Part shown: one piece after another, positions 38,758-47,478 of the stretch
Position numbering within the stretch: position 1 is the first letter of the stretch
Layout of the letters: each line of letters starts with the position of its first letter
Source: Haloplanus salinus
GTDB taxonomy: Archaea; Halobacteriota; Halobacteria; Halobacteriales; Haloferacaceae
NCBI RefSeq assembly: GCF_003336245.1
Contig: NZ_QPHM01000001.1
Location: forward strand, 1,900,113 to 1,964,112
Length of the DNA: 64,000 bases
Direction: 5' to 3'
The notes under the pieces: generated by a model
What the model saw: only the letters and a program-made list of their open reading frames with translations
The model's database searches: none
Told to the model about the DNA's origin: nothing
Made by a program: the position numbers and the translations under genes

Positions 38758-38778
38758 TAAGCCGTGGCCCCGACCGGC

Positions 38779-39843
38779 ATGAACGCGAAACGAACTGGTG
38801 CGATACTGATGGTCGGGCTGTTGCTGGTGTCGGCGGTGGCGCCGGCGGCGGTGACGGCGCAGACCGAAGCGTCGCTGTCGGTAGACGTGACACAGGACGA
38901 CACAGGGGCCGTGGCGATCACCGTGACGGACAACGGCACGGCCGTGGAGAACGCGACGGTGAACGTGACGGCGAACACGACGTACGCCGACACGGGTACG
39001 TTCGAGACGGACGCGAACGGGACGGTCAGGCTCGACAACCCCGAAGAGACGGTCGAACTGACGATTACGGCGACGGAGGCGAACGACACGGCGTCGACGA
39101 CGGTCGAACTGGAACCGCCCGAGCCGGTCGGGCCGTTCGGCCAGGTCGTCTCGGCGTTCGTCGACGCCGTGAAGGGTGCCGGATTCACTGGCATCGGCTC
39201 GCAGGTGTCCGACTTCGTGACGAGCAACAACCCGTCGAACGCGGGCAACTCCGAAGCAGTCGCGAACAACGCGCCGGTGACGCCGCCGGCCGCGGGCAAC
39301 GATGCACCGGTGACGCCGCCGGGGCAGGAAAAGAAGGACGACTCGCGAATCGTCCCGGCCGGACCGCCGGCCGAGGATCCCGGCAATTCGGGTTCGGCAC
39401 CGGGTCAGTCCGGCGACGGTAACGGTGAGGACGCCCCGGGTAACTCGGGGTCGGCGCCGGGTCAGTCCGGCGACGATGACGGCGAGGACGAGGCCCCCGG
39501 TAATTCGGGGTCGGCGCCGGGCCAGTCCGGCGACGATGACGAAGAGGAGAGCGACGAGGAAGAGGAGAGCGACGAGGAAGAGGAGAGCGACGAGGAAGAC
39601 GAGAGCGATGACGAAGACGAGAGCGACGAGGAAGACGAGAGCGATGACGAAGACGAGAGCGATGACGAAGACGAGAGCGATGACGAAGACGAGAGCGATG
39701 ACGAAGACGAGAGCGACGAGGAAGAAGAGAGCGATGACGAAGAAGAGAGCGATGACGAAGACAAGAGCGACGAGGAAGACGAGAGCGACGCCGACGCCGA
39801 CGATTCGGGCAGTGACGCCGGCGGCAACGGTAACGGCCGATAA
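38779..39843 (+). CDS. Secreted acidic repeat protein with Ig-like domain
   Basis: 354 residues from ATG 38779 (an in-frame ATG at 38764 would add five). A Sec signal (RTGAILMVGLLLVSAVAPAA, cut likely after VTAQ) is followed by a roughly 90-residue beta-sandwich rich in Asn-x-Thr sites. Next are three copies of a block with PGNSGSAPGQSGD, then 13-14 hexapeptides of the type ESDEEE/ESDDED, and a Gly/Asn-rich end with no membrane anchor or PGF-CTERM motif. The acidic tail carries well over 60 negative charges. Likely secreted or surface-associated; a role in cation binding or as a spacer is a guess. Confidence 0.8.
   Translation: MNAKRTGAILMVGLLLVSAVAPAAVTAQTEASLSVDVTQDDTGAVAITVTDNGTAVENATVNVTANTTYADTGTFETDANGTVRLDNPEETVELTITATEANDTASTTVELEPPEPVGPFGQVVSAFVDAVKGAGFTGIGSQVSDFVTSNNPSNAGNSEAVANNAPVTPPAAGNDAPVTPPGQEKKDDSRIVPAGPPAEDPGNSGSAPGQSGDGNGEDAPGNSGSAPGQSGDDDGEDEAPGNSGSAPGQSGDDDEEESDEEEESDEEEESDEEDESDDEDESDEEDESDDEDESDDEDESDDEDESDDEDESDEEEESDDEEESDDEDKSDEEDESDADADDSGSDAGGNGNGR
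39546..39795 (+). repeat. 18-bp tandem repeat coding for ESDEEE/ESDDED
   Basis: About 13-14 head-to-tail units of GAGAGCGA(C/T)GA(G/C)GAAGA(C/G), each six codons, within the surface-protein gene. Units differ only at a few synonymous or Asp/Glu-swapping sites, so the array is recent or kept uniform by slippage or recombination. In-frame length variation between strains is likely. Confidence 0.85.
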
Positions 39844-39924
39844 CTGACAGGGAGTCTCGGAAGTCAGCGACGATTCTCGCCGGGTCGGTCCGGCGAGAGC
39901 CTCCGGACGGTTACGACGAACCGA

Positions 39925-40293
39925 TCAGGTCTCCTTTTCCCGGCGGCGCTGTCGGTCGACGACGGCCTCGAGCGTCGCCGGCGCACAGTCGGCGAGCGCG
40001 GCCGCCCGCTCGACGGCGACGTTTCGCGTCCGGACGGCGACGGCCGCTCCCGCGACGACGCGCGGGTCGGGGTCGGCTCCGGGACGCCACGCGCGGTCGT
40101 CGAGTGACCCACGGTCCGTCGCGGCGACGGTGAGCATCGCGACGGCGACGGCGGCCTGTGGATCGGCCGGCTGCCGGTCGTCCTCGGCGGTCCGAACCGC
40201 GCCGTCGGCGACGCCCGCGAGCGCCAGCGCCGGCCCAGGGTCGTCGCAGACGAGTGCGCGGTCGATGGCGGACTCACGAACGTCGTCGAGCAT
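39925..40293 (-). CDS. Small helical protein of unknown function
   Basis: 122 residues from ATG 40293 (MLDDVRESAIDRALVCDDPG). Almost entirely alpha-helical by composition, Ala-rich, with AAVAVAMLTVAATDRGSLDD and VVAGAAVAVRTRNVAVERAA. No family recognised. The start overlaps the stop of the gene at 40293-40592 (TGATG), so the two are translated together. The longer reading frame upstream is Arg-rich and antisense to the neighbour. Confidence 0.6.
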   Translation of the reverse strand: MLDDVRESAIDRALVCDDPGPALALAGVADGAVRTAEDDRQPADPQAAVAVAMLTVAATDRGSLDDRAWRPGADPDPRVVAGAAVAVRTRNVAVERAAALADCAPATLEAVVDRQRRREKET

Positions 40294-40592
40294 CACGCGG
40301 TCGGTCGGGAGAGGGTGTGCTCGACGACGGTGCCGTCGGGGCGGAGCGTCACGGTCCCGAGTTCGACGCGTTCGCCCGTGTCGGCCACGCGGTCGACGGC
40401 TCGGAGCGTCTCGTCGCGGTCGAGGTGTGTCCAGACGGCCTCTTCGGCCAGTCGCTGGAAGGCGTCGCGGTCGTCCCACGTGGCGTCGAGGGTCGAGGGG
40501 ACGTGGACCAGAAAGCGAAAGGCACCCTCGTCGACGCCGATGCTCACGCCGAAGGTGTCGGCTGGCGGCGCGTCGTCGGTGGCGTCGGCCAT
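40293..40592 (-). CDS. Small acidic protein, unknown
   Basis: 99 residues from ATG 40592. The sequence (FGVSIGVDEGAFRFLVHVPS, then VELGTVTLRPDGTVVEHTL) suggests a small alpha/beta fold. No family recognised. It is first of a coupled pair with 39925-40293 and divergent from ychF. A much longer ORF that reads through this frame on the reverse strand from 42104 is a shadow of ychF. Confidence 0.6.
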   Translation of the reverse strand: MADATDDAPPADTFGVSIGVDEGAFRFLVHVPSTLDATWDDRDAFQRLAEEAVWTHLDRDETLRAVDRVADTGERVELGTVTLRPDGTVVEHTLSRPTA

Positions 40593-40700
40593 GTGCGCGT
40601 TCGGGCCGCCGGCGGCATAAGGCGGTCGATATGCGTGTGAGTGACTACCGGACGGCAACGTGATGGCGGCGTTTTTGACCGCCGACGGTCGAAGGAGCGT

Positions 40701-41891
40701 ATGAGCTACGCCATCGGCCTCGTCGGCAAGCCTTCCGTGGGCAAGTCGACCTTTTTCAACGCCGCGACGATGAACGACGTGCCGGAGGGCGCCTATCCCT
40801 TCACCACTATCGACCCGAGCGTCGGCGAGGCGTACGTCCGCGTCGCGTGTGCAGCCCCGGAGTTCGACGAGACGTGTACGCCGAGCGTCGGCTACTGCGA
40901 CGACGGGACGCGGTTCGTTCCCGTCCAACTCGTCGACGTGGCCGGGCTGATTCCCGGCGCTCACGAGGGCAAGGGCCTCGGCAACCAGTTCCTGAGCGAC
41001 CTGAACGAGGCGGACGTGCTGGTCCACGTCGTCGACTTCTCGGGCAAGACGGACAGCGAGGGTGAGCCGACGGAGGGGCACGACCCCCGCGACGACATCG
41101 ACTTCCTCGAGGACGAACTCGACATGTGGTATCTGGGGATTCTGGAGAAGGGGATCGAACGCTTCGAGTCGAAGTACCACGGCGCGGACGCGAGCATCGA
41201 GGCCGATCTGGCCGAGCAGATGAGTGCGTTCCGGACGAACGAGGACGAGATCAAGCGGACCATCCTCGCGGAGGGGCTGGACCTCGATCCGTCGACGTGG
41301 GACGGGACGGACCGGGAGTCGCTGGCCCGCGAGATTCGCAAACGAACGAAGCCGATGGTGATCGCGGCGAACAAGATCGACGACCCGGCGGCCGCGGAGA
41401 ACTTCGCGGACGTCGCCGCCGATCCCGCCTACGACCACCTGCCTATCGTGCCGACGAGCGCACACGCGGAGAAGGCGTTGAGGACTGCCGACGAGGCGAG
41501 ACGAGTCGACTACACGCCCGGCGACGACGATTTCGCTCTCGTCGACGACGTGAGCGAGGAGCAGGCAGCGGGCTTGGAGCGCATTCGGTCGTTGCTCGCC
41601 GACCACGGCGGCACCGGCGTACAGTCGTCGCTCGAGGCGGCGCTGTTCGACGCCCTCGACCTCATCGCGGTGTTCCCGGGGAGCGACGACGGATCGACGA
41701 GCGAGGAGGGATCGTTCCGCGACTGCTTTCTCCTGCCCGAGGGGTCGACGGCCGAGGATTTCGCGAACCGCATCCACACGGACTTGGGCGACGGGCTGCT
41801 CCACGGCATCGACTGTCGATCCTCGCGGCAGATCGGTAGCGGCCACGTCCTCGACGACCGGGACGTGATCGAACTCGTGACGACGACTTAG
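40701..41891 (+). CDS. ychF: OBG-family GTPase/ATPase YchF
   Basis: 396 residues. G1 GKPSVGKSTFFNAAT, G3 DVAGLIPGAHEGKGLGNQFL, G4-like NKIDDPAAAENF, and the C-terminal TGS-like domain (AVFPGSDD ... FRDCFLLPEGSTAEDFANRI) match YchF/OLA1, which binds the ribosome and prefers ATP. The normal length for archaeal members, which lack the bacterial longer coiled coil. Start at 40701 is the family MSYAIGLVGKP. Confidence 0.93.
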   Translation: MSYAIGLVGKPSVGKSTFFNAATMNDVPEGAYPFTTIDPSVGEAYVRVACAAPEFDETCTPSVGYCDDGTRFVPVQLVDVAGLIPGAHEGKGLGNQFLSDLNEADVLVHVVDFSGKTDSEGEPTEGHDPRDDIDFLEDELDMWYLGILEKGIERFESKYHGADASIEADLAEQMSAFRTNEDEIKRTILAEGLDLDPSTWDGTDRESLAREIRKRTKPMVIAANKIDDPAAAENFADVAADPAYDHLPIVPTSAHAEKALRTADEARRVDYTPGDDDFALVDDVSEEQAAGLERIRSLLADHGGTGVQSSLEAALFDALDLIAVFPGSDDGSTSEEGSFRDCFLLPEGSTAEDFANRIHTDLGDGLLHGIDCRSSRQIGSGHVLDDRDVIELVTTT

Positions 41892-42403
41892 TCGAGAGCG
41901 TCGTCGACGGCCCGGAGCGCCCAGCGCGCGCTCTCGGCTTTGACCGTCCAGCGGTCGCCGTCGAGGACGCGGCGTTCGGCGCGGGCGAAGGAGTCGCCGG
42001 TGCCCCACGGCGCGGCGTAGGCGACGCCGACGAAGACGAGGCCGACGGGCTTTTGCTCCGTTCCGCCGCCCGGCCCGGCGATGCCGGTGGTGGAGACGCC
42101 CCACGTCGTCCCCGCGTCGTCGCGGACGCCCCGCGCCATCTCGCGGGCGACGGCGGCGGAGACGGCGCCGTGCGTGTCGAGCGACTCCCGAGTGACGCCG
42201 AGGGCGTCGACCTTCGCGTCGTTCGAGTAGGCGACGACGCTCCGATCGACGTAGTCGCTGGCGCCGGGGACGTCGGTCAGGAGTGAGCCGACGAGACCAC
42301 CGGTGAGCGACTCGGCGACGGCGATGGTCTCGTCGCGGTCGTGCAGGCGGCGACCGAGGCGGCGTTCGACGGCGTCGTCGGCCGGTGTGGATGGACCACT
42401 CAT
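41888..42403 (-). CDS. CinA-type nicotinamide-nucleotide amidohydrolase
   Basis: 171 residues, the C-terminal CinA (PncC) domain alone. AVAESLTGGLVGSLLTDVPG, VVAYSNDAKVDALGV and VSTTGIAGPGGGTEQKPVGL are the conserved blocks. It hydrolyses NMN to nicotinate mononucleotide in NAD recycling. Convergent with ychF, overlapping by 4 bases. Confidence 0.9.
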   Translation of the reverse strand: MSGPSTPADDAVERRLGRRLHDRDETIAVAESLTGGLVGSLLTDVPGASDYVDRSVVAYSNDAKVDALGVTRESLDTHGAVSAAVAREMARGVRDDAGTTWGVSTTGIAGPGGGTEQKPVGLVFVGVAYAAPWGTGDSFARAERRVLDGDRWTVKAESARWALRAVDDALD

Positions 42404-42502
42404 GAGGCGTCGTTGGGATGCCACGCTCATCAAACGGTCCCTACGGAAACGCCGATACCCGGTTCCGGCCCCTTTATGTCGGGTGAGCGGTGTGAACTGG
42501 AT

Positions 42503-43405
42503 ATGGCAGCGAAGACGATCGCATTCGTCGGACTCGGGATCATGGGCGGACCGATGGCGAAGAACCTGCTCGATGCGGGCTACACCGTGATCGGCCACAA
42601 CCGTTCGCAGGGGCCGGTCGACGAACACGTCGCTGCGGGCGGGGAAGCGGCCGAGACGCCGGCGGAAGCGGCCGAGCGCGCCGACGTGACGATCATGTGT
42701 CTGCCGGACCACGACGTGGTCGCGGAGGTCATGCGCGGGGAGGACGGCGTCCTCGCCGGGTTGAGCGAGGGCGACGTGGTCATCGACAACTCCACCATCT
42801 CCCCTATCGTCACCGAGGAACTCGCCGAAGAGGTCCGTGAGCGCGGTGCGCACATGCTCGACGCGCCGATCAGTGGCGGCGAGGAAGGCGCCATCGAGGC
42901 GTCGCTCTCGATCATGGTCGGCGGCGACGAGGACGTACTCGCGGAGTGTCGCCCTATCCTCGAAGCGATGGGCGAGACCATCACCCACTGTGGCGACAAC
43001 GGTGCGGGTCAGGTCACGAAGGCCTGCAACCAGATCGTCGTCGCGGGAACGATGCAGGCCGTTAGCGAGGCGCTGGTCTTCGCTTACAAGGCCGACGCGG
43101 ACTTGGAGGCGGTCGTCGACGCCATCAGCGGCGGCGCCGCCGGCTGCTGGACGCTCGACAATCGCGCGCCGAGCATGATCGAAGGCGATTTCGAACCCGG
43201 CTTCTTCGCCGACTACCAGTACAAGGACCTTCGCATCGCCACCGACGCCGGCGAGGCGTACGAGTCGCCGATGCCCCAGACGGAACTCGTCCACGAGATG
43301 TACAAGTCGATGGTCGCGACGGGGCGAGGCAAGGACGACAACTCCGGCGTGATGCAGGTGATCGAGGACTTGGCGGGTGTCGAAGCCCGAGTCGAGGACG
43401 ACTGA
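42503..43405 (+). CDS. 3-hydroxyisobutyrate dehydrogenase-family enzyme
   Basis: 300 residues from ATG 42503. Opening FVGLGIMGGPMAKNLLDAGY is the NAD(P) site; DAPISGGEEGAIEASLSIMV is the substrate-binding signature, and the catalytic Lys is in GAGQVTKACNQI. It oxidises a beta-hydroxyacid. Tartronate semialdehyde (2-hydroxy-3-oxopropionate) reductase, GarR-type, is a close alternative. No helpful neighbours. Confidence 0.88.
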   Translation: MAAKTIAFVGLGIMGGPMAKNLLDAGYTVIGHNRSQGPVDEHVAAGGEAAETPAEAAERADVTIMCLPDHDVVAEVMRGEDGVLAGLSEGDVVIDNSTISPIVTEELAEEVRERGAHMLDAPISGGEEGAIEASLSIMVGGDEDVLAECRPILEAMGETITHCGDNGAGQVTKACNQIVVAGTMQAVSEALVFAYKADADLEAVVDAISGGAAGCWTLDNRAPSMIEGDFEPGFFADYQYKDLRIATDAGEAYESPMPQTELVHEMYKSMVATGRGKDDNSGVMQVIEDLAGVEARVEDD

Positions 43406-43497
43406 ACTCGCCACGAGGACGACGGGGACCGAGTCGAGGACGGCCGCATCGGTCGCCGCTCGCCCCGATTACTATCTGTGAGAATCCCGTGACGGCG

Positions 43498-43503
43498 TTT
43501 ATG
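43498..43503 (+). promoter_or_regulatory. TATA-like box of the htrI-sopI operon
   Basis: ACGGCGTTTATGCCG has TTTATG at 43498-43503, 29-34 nt before the htrI ATG at 43532. The spacing fits a short or absent leader. Confidence 0.45.
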
Positions 43504-43531
43504 CCGATCCGTCCGTACCCACGAACGGTGC

Positions 43532-45124
43532 ATGATAGTCAGAGCAATCAGGCGCCGATACGGCGCGAAGTTAGGACTCGGATACGTCGCCACCGGGACG
43601 TTCATCGTCGCCGTCGGCGTGGTTACGAACGACGTCGCGGCGACGGTCGTCGCAGCGATCGCAGGGCTGTTGACCCTCGGGTCGATCAACGCCGCGGAGA
43701 CCATCGCGAGCGTGATGGAGATTTCGGCACAGACCGCCCGCGTCGCCGAGGGTGATCTGGATCAGGAGGTCGACTCCACCCGAACCGACGAGTTCGGCCA
43801 GCTCGCCGGCTCCATCGAGGAGATGCGCCGGTCGCTCCAGCATCGGTTGGCCGAGATGGAGGAGGCACGATCCGAACTCGACGACGCTCGGGCGGAGGCC
43901 GAACGGGCCGAGGCGGAGGCCCGCGAGGCCGAGCGCGAGGCCAAGGAGATGGCTCAGGAGTACCGTCGTATCGCCGAGCAGTACGGCGAGACGATGGAAC
44001 GAGCGGCCACCGGTGATCTCACGCAGCGGCTCGATACGGACACCGACTACGACGCGCTCGAGACCATCGGCCACTCGTTCAACCGGATGATGGACGACCT
44101 CCAGGCGACGGTCGAGACGGTGGCCGAGGTAGCCGACCAGATCGACACCGACGCCGAGGAGATGACCGACATGAGTCGGACGGTCGAACGACAGGTCACG
44201 GAGACGGTCGACACCGCGTCCACGATCCGGGAGCAGTCGTCCGAGCAACGTGAGGAGCTCGAATCGGTCGCCGACGACGTGGATACGATCAGCGCGTCCG
44301 CCGAGGAGATTGCGGCGACGGTGAGCGATCTGTCGGCGCGGGCCGACGAGGTTGCGACGGCGAGTAACGACGCCCGTTCGTCCTCGCGGACGGCCATCGA
44401 CGAGATGAGTCGCATCGAGGAAGAAGCCGAACAGGCGGTCACGCGGGTCGAGACGCTCCAGGGGCGGATGGACGAGATCACCGAAATCGTCGACATCATC
44501 TCCGACATCGCCGAGCAGACGAACATGCTGGCGCTGAACGCCTCGATCGAGGCGGCTCGCGCCGGCGACGGGACCGGCGGCGGTGGCGGTGGCGTCTCGG
44601 GGAACGGCTTCGACGTCGTCGCCGACGAGGTGAAGTCCCTCGCCGAGCAGACACAGGCGCGCGCGAGCGAAATCGCCGAGATGATCGAGGAGCTTTCCGA
44701 TCAGACCGAGGAGGTAACCGTCTCGATCCGGTCGACACAGGAGCGGGTTCGGGCCGGCACCGACACGGTCGAGTCGACGCTCGGCGACATCGAGACCATC
44801 GCGGATTCGATCGACGACGTCTCCACGTCGCTCGAGGAGATCCGGCAGACGACGAGCGATCAGGCCGACACGGTCCAGAACACGGCCGTCTCCGTCGACT
44901 CCCTCACCGATCTCAGTCGGGGGACGGCGGAGACGGCAGCCGAAACGGCGACCGGAATCGAGGACCAGGCGGAGGTCGTGGCTTCGATCTCGTCGTCGCT
45001 TCGGACGTTCCAAGAGACGGTCGTGACGGAGCTCCAGACGAACGTCGACGCGTTCACCGTCGACGCCGACGCGGCCCGTGGACCGAGTCCGGTCACCGCA
45101 GCGACCGATGGAGGTGACCGGTGA
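43532..45124 (+). CDS. htrI: Sensory rhodopsin I transducer HtrI
   Basis: 530 residues, near the 536 of Halobacterium HtrI. Two membrane helices (KLGLGYVATGTFIVAVGVV and AATVVAAIAGLLTLGSINA) with almost no extracellular loop are followed by HAMP repeats (QTARVAEGDLDQEVDSTRTD; a second near GDLTQRLDTDTDYDALETIG) and a methyl-accepting coiled coil with the tip DIAEQTNMLALNASIEAARA. A Gly-rich insert (DGTGGGGGGVSGNG) follows the tip. HtrI relays the SRI signal to CheA/CheW. The stop overlaps the sopI ATG (TGATG), the conserved htrI-sopI arrangement. Confidence 0.93.
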   Translation: MIVRAIRRRYGAKLGLGYVATGTFIVAVGVVTNDVAATVVAAIAGLLTLGSINAAETIASVMEISAQTARVAEGDLDQEVDSTRTDEFGQLAGSIEEMRRSLQHRLAEMEEARSELDDARAEAERAEAEAREAEREAKEMAQEYRRIAEQYGETMERAATGDLTQRLDTDTDYDALETIGHSFNRMMDDLQATVETVAEVADQIDTDAEEMTDMSRTVERQVTETVDTASTIREQSSEQREELESVADDVDTISASAEEIAATVSDLSARADEVATASNDARSSSRTAIDEMSRIEEEAEQAVTRVETLQGRMDEITEIVDIISDIAEQTNMLALNASIEAARAGDGTGGGGGGVSGNGFDVVADEVKSLAEQTQARASEIAEMIEELSDQTEEVTVSIRSTQERVRAGTDTVESTLGDIETIADSIDDVSTSLEEIRQTTSDQADTVQNTAVSVDSLTDLSRGTAETAAETATGIEDQAEVVASISSSLRTFQETVVTELQTNVDAFTVDADAARGPSPVTAATDGGDR

Positions 45125-45831
45125 TGGACGCCGTCACGGTCGCGTACGGCATCGCCGCCGCCGCGTTCCTCGTCGGCATCGGCATCGCCGCGAGGCTGTA
45201 CTTCTCCCTCGACGGTTCGGTACATCAGCTCCCGCTGGCCGGGCTCGCCATCATTCCCGGCTTCGCCGGCCTCTCGTACGCCGGCATGGCGCTCGGCCTC
45301 GGCACCGTCGAGGTGGGGGGCACGACGCTCGCCGGCCTTCGCTACGTCGACTGGCTCGTGACGACGCCGCTGCTCGTCGGCTACATCGGCTACGTCGCCG
45401 GTGCCTCGCGGCAGTCCATCGCCGGCATCATGATCGCCGACGCGTTGATGATCGTCGTCGGCGCCGGTGCCGTCGTCAGCGACGGGCTGCTCAAGTGGGG
45501 GCTCTTCGTCGTCTCGTCGTGTTTCCACCTCTCGCTGTTCGGCTATCTCTACGTCGTGTTCCCGCGACAGGTGCCCGACGCCCCGATGCAGCGTGGCCTG
45601 TTCAGCCTGCTGACGAACCACATCGGCCTCCTCTGGATCGCTTACCCGTTCGTCTGGCTGATGGGGCCCGCAGGCTTGGGCTATGCCGGCGCCGTCGGTG
45701 TCAGCCTCATCTACGTCTTCCTCGACGTACTGGCGAAGGTGCCGTACGTCTACTTCTTCTACGCTCGACGCCGAATCTTCACCGACGTGGTGACGACCGA
45801 CATGGGGAACGCGCCCGCCCCGGCGGACTGA
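45124..45831 (+). CDS. sopI: Sensory rhodopsin I
   Basis: 235 residues, seven helices. In Halobacterium SRI numbering D76 (in RYVDW, the Schiff-base counter-ion), Y87 (where bacteriorhodopsin has Asp96), H166 (in LLTNHIGLLW) and the retinal Lys K205 (FLDVLAKVPYVYFF) all match. It is a phototaxis receptor for orange attractant and UV repellent light, working through HtrI. The GTG at 45121 would add one residue; ATG 45124, matching MDAV of the known protein, is preferred. Confidence 0.96.
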   Translation: MDAVTVAYGIAAAAFLVGIGIAARLYFSLDGSVHQLPLAGLAIIPGFAGLSYAGMALGLGTVEVGGTTLAGLRYVDWLVTTPLLVGYIGYVAGASRQSIAGIMIADALMIVVGAGAVVSDGLLKWGLFVVSSCFHLSLFGYLYVVFPRQVPDAPMQRGLFSLLTNHIGLLWIAYPFVWLMGPAGLGYAGAVGVSLIYVFLDVLAKVPYVYFFYARRRIFTDVVTTDMGNAPAPAD

Positions 45832-45885
45832 TCGCCGGCCGCCGCGATCTAGCGGCGTCCGCTTCGGGTCCACGGGGCCGGGGTT

Positions 45886-46232
45886 CTAACTGACACGTTC
45901 GAGCAGGTTCCCCGAGGGACCGATGAAGTAGACCCCCCGAACCCGCCCCCGCCGTAGGGTCCCCGTTTCGGGAACTGGCAGTTTAGCCGGCCCACCGGCG
46001 GCCGGTACGTGTCGCGGTCCGTCTCGAACGCGACGCGGGGCTTGTCGAGCGAGTGAGCCAGTCCCGCCGCGTCTCCATGGGCGTGACGATGGCCCCGCGC
46101 ACGTCTCGAAGGTGGTGTAACCACCCAGAAATCCTCCGGCGGACGCAACGGGTCGAGGCAGCGTACGTCTCGGTAGAACTCGTCCGCGGCGTCGGGGTCG
46201 TCCACGCCGATGCCGGCGTGGTCGACGGCGTC
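45886..46232 (-). pseudogene. Frameshifted VOC/glyoxalase-family relic
   Basis: Pieces of one VOC protein lie in different frames: VDHAGIGVDDPDAADEFYRD near 46225-46170, VRGAIVTPMETRRDW near 46110-46065, PRVAFETDRDTYR near 46045, and GGGFGGVYFIGPSGNLLERV ending at TAG 45886. No start codon precedes the first piece; a stop lies just upstream in that frame. At least two frameshifts are needed. It sits between sopI and an MFS gene. Confidence 0.75.
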
Positions 46233-46278
46233 CGTGGGGCTACTGGCGACTGGCGGTCACTCCCCCCGCCACGCCCGG

Positions 46279-47478
46279 CTACAGCCGCCGGAGCCGGAGC
46301 ACGAAGCCACAGCCGGTGGCGGCGACGACGCCGAGCACGCCGAACAGGACGGCGCTGGTCGCGTGCGTGAGCACGATGCCCGCGACGGACGCGCCGGCAG
46401 CCCCGACGCCGAACATCGCGAGATACGTGAAGCCGTACGAGCGGCCGTGAGCGTCGGCCGCGGCGTGTTCCGCGATGACTACCTGGTAGACCGGTGCGGT
46501 CCCGTACACGACGAACCCGAGCGCGAGGCAGACGGCGACGAGCGGGACGACGCCCACGGTTCGGACCACCGGGAACGCGACGGCTAGCCCGGCGAGCGTC
46601 GCGAAGGCGGCGACGAACGTGGTCGTACTCGGTACGCGGTCCGTGAGCCGCCCGCCGACGTATTGGCCGGCGATGCCGACGGTCAACAGCCCCGTGTAGA
46701 CGTACTGGGCGGGGTCGATCTCTCGGCCGAACAGGGCGACGGGGACGAGCGACGGCGATTCGGCCAGTACGTCGGGGAGGAAGGTGAGCAACCCCCGGTA
46801 GTACGTGCCATAGAGGAGGATGGCGACGAACGCGACGGTGAAGGCGGCGCCGAACAGCGCCCGGGACTCGGCGGCCGTCCGCCGTAGCTCCGCACCGAGC
46901 GACACCGACGCCGTGTCGTCGCCGCCGACGGCGTCGAACTCGACGCGGGAGCCGAGCAGCGCCGCGACGAACGCTGGCACGGCGAGCAGCCCGACCGCGA
47001 GTTGCCAGTCGACCGATAGCAGGAGGAGCGCGGTCACCAGGGGTCCGGCCGCGGTGCCGACGTTGCCGCCGGCGCCGTGGTACGCGAAGACGGTGCCTCG
47101 CTCCTCGGCCGAGCGGCTGATCAACGAGAGGCCGGCAGGGTGATAGAGGCTGGCGAACGCCCCCCACACCAGCATCGCGGCGCCGAGGACGACGACGCCG
47201 TCGGCGAGGCTGACGAGCGCGAACCCCGCTCCCATGCCCACCATCGACAGCGAGATGAGCCGTCGGGACCCGAACCGATCCGAGAGGACGCCGCTGACGG
47301 GGGCGCCGAGGCCGACGAGCGCGTATCCCGCGCCGACGACCGTCCCGACGAGTGCCGCGGAGGCGTCGAAGTCGGCCATCCAGACCCCGATAAACAGCGG
47401 GATCGATAGTTCGTAGGTATGAAAGAGCGCGTGTGCAAGCGCCGTGAACTTCACGACGTTGCGGTCGTTCGCCTCCAT
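46279..47478 (-). CDS. MFS transporter
   Basis: 399 residues, 12 membrane helices. The loop 2-3 signature is VSGVLSDRFGSRRLISLSMV, and a repeat in the second half is GGRLTDRVPS. Substrate unknown; drug or metabolite export are options. Start at 47478 (MEANDRNVVKFTALAHALFH) is chosen because the upstream extension is Arg-rich. Confidence 0.88.
   Translation of the reverse strand: MEANDRNVVKFTALAHALFHTYELSIPLFIGVWMADFDASAALVGTVVGAGYALVGLGAPVSGVLSDRFGSRRLISLSMVGMGAGFALVSLADGVVVLGAAMLVWGAFASLYHPAGLSLISRSAEERGTVFAYHGAGGNVGTAAGPLVTALLLLSVDWQLAVGLLAVPAFVAALLGSRVEFDAVGGDDTASVSLGAELRRTAAESRALFGAAFTVAFVAILLYGTYYRGLLTFLPDVLAESPSLVPVALFGREIDPAQYVYTGLLTVGIAGQYVGGRLTDRVPSTTTFVAAFATLAGLAVAFPVVRTVGVVPLVAVCLALGFVVYGTAPVYQVVIAEHAAADAHGRSYGFTYLAMFGVGAAGASVAGIVLTHATSAVLFGVLGVVAATGCGFVLRLRRL

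Noticed and set aside
38563..38778. tRNA-Cys after 5S
   Set aside because: No cloverleaf or GCA anticodon arm can be formed in this stretch.
39546..39795. Tandem repeat considered as a CRISPR array
   Set aside because: Units of 18 bp are contiguous without spacers and keep the reading frame; they code for acidic hexapeptides.
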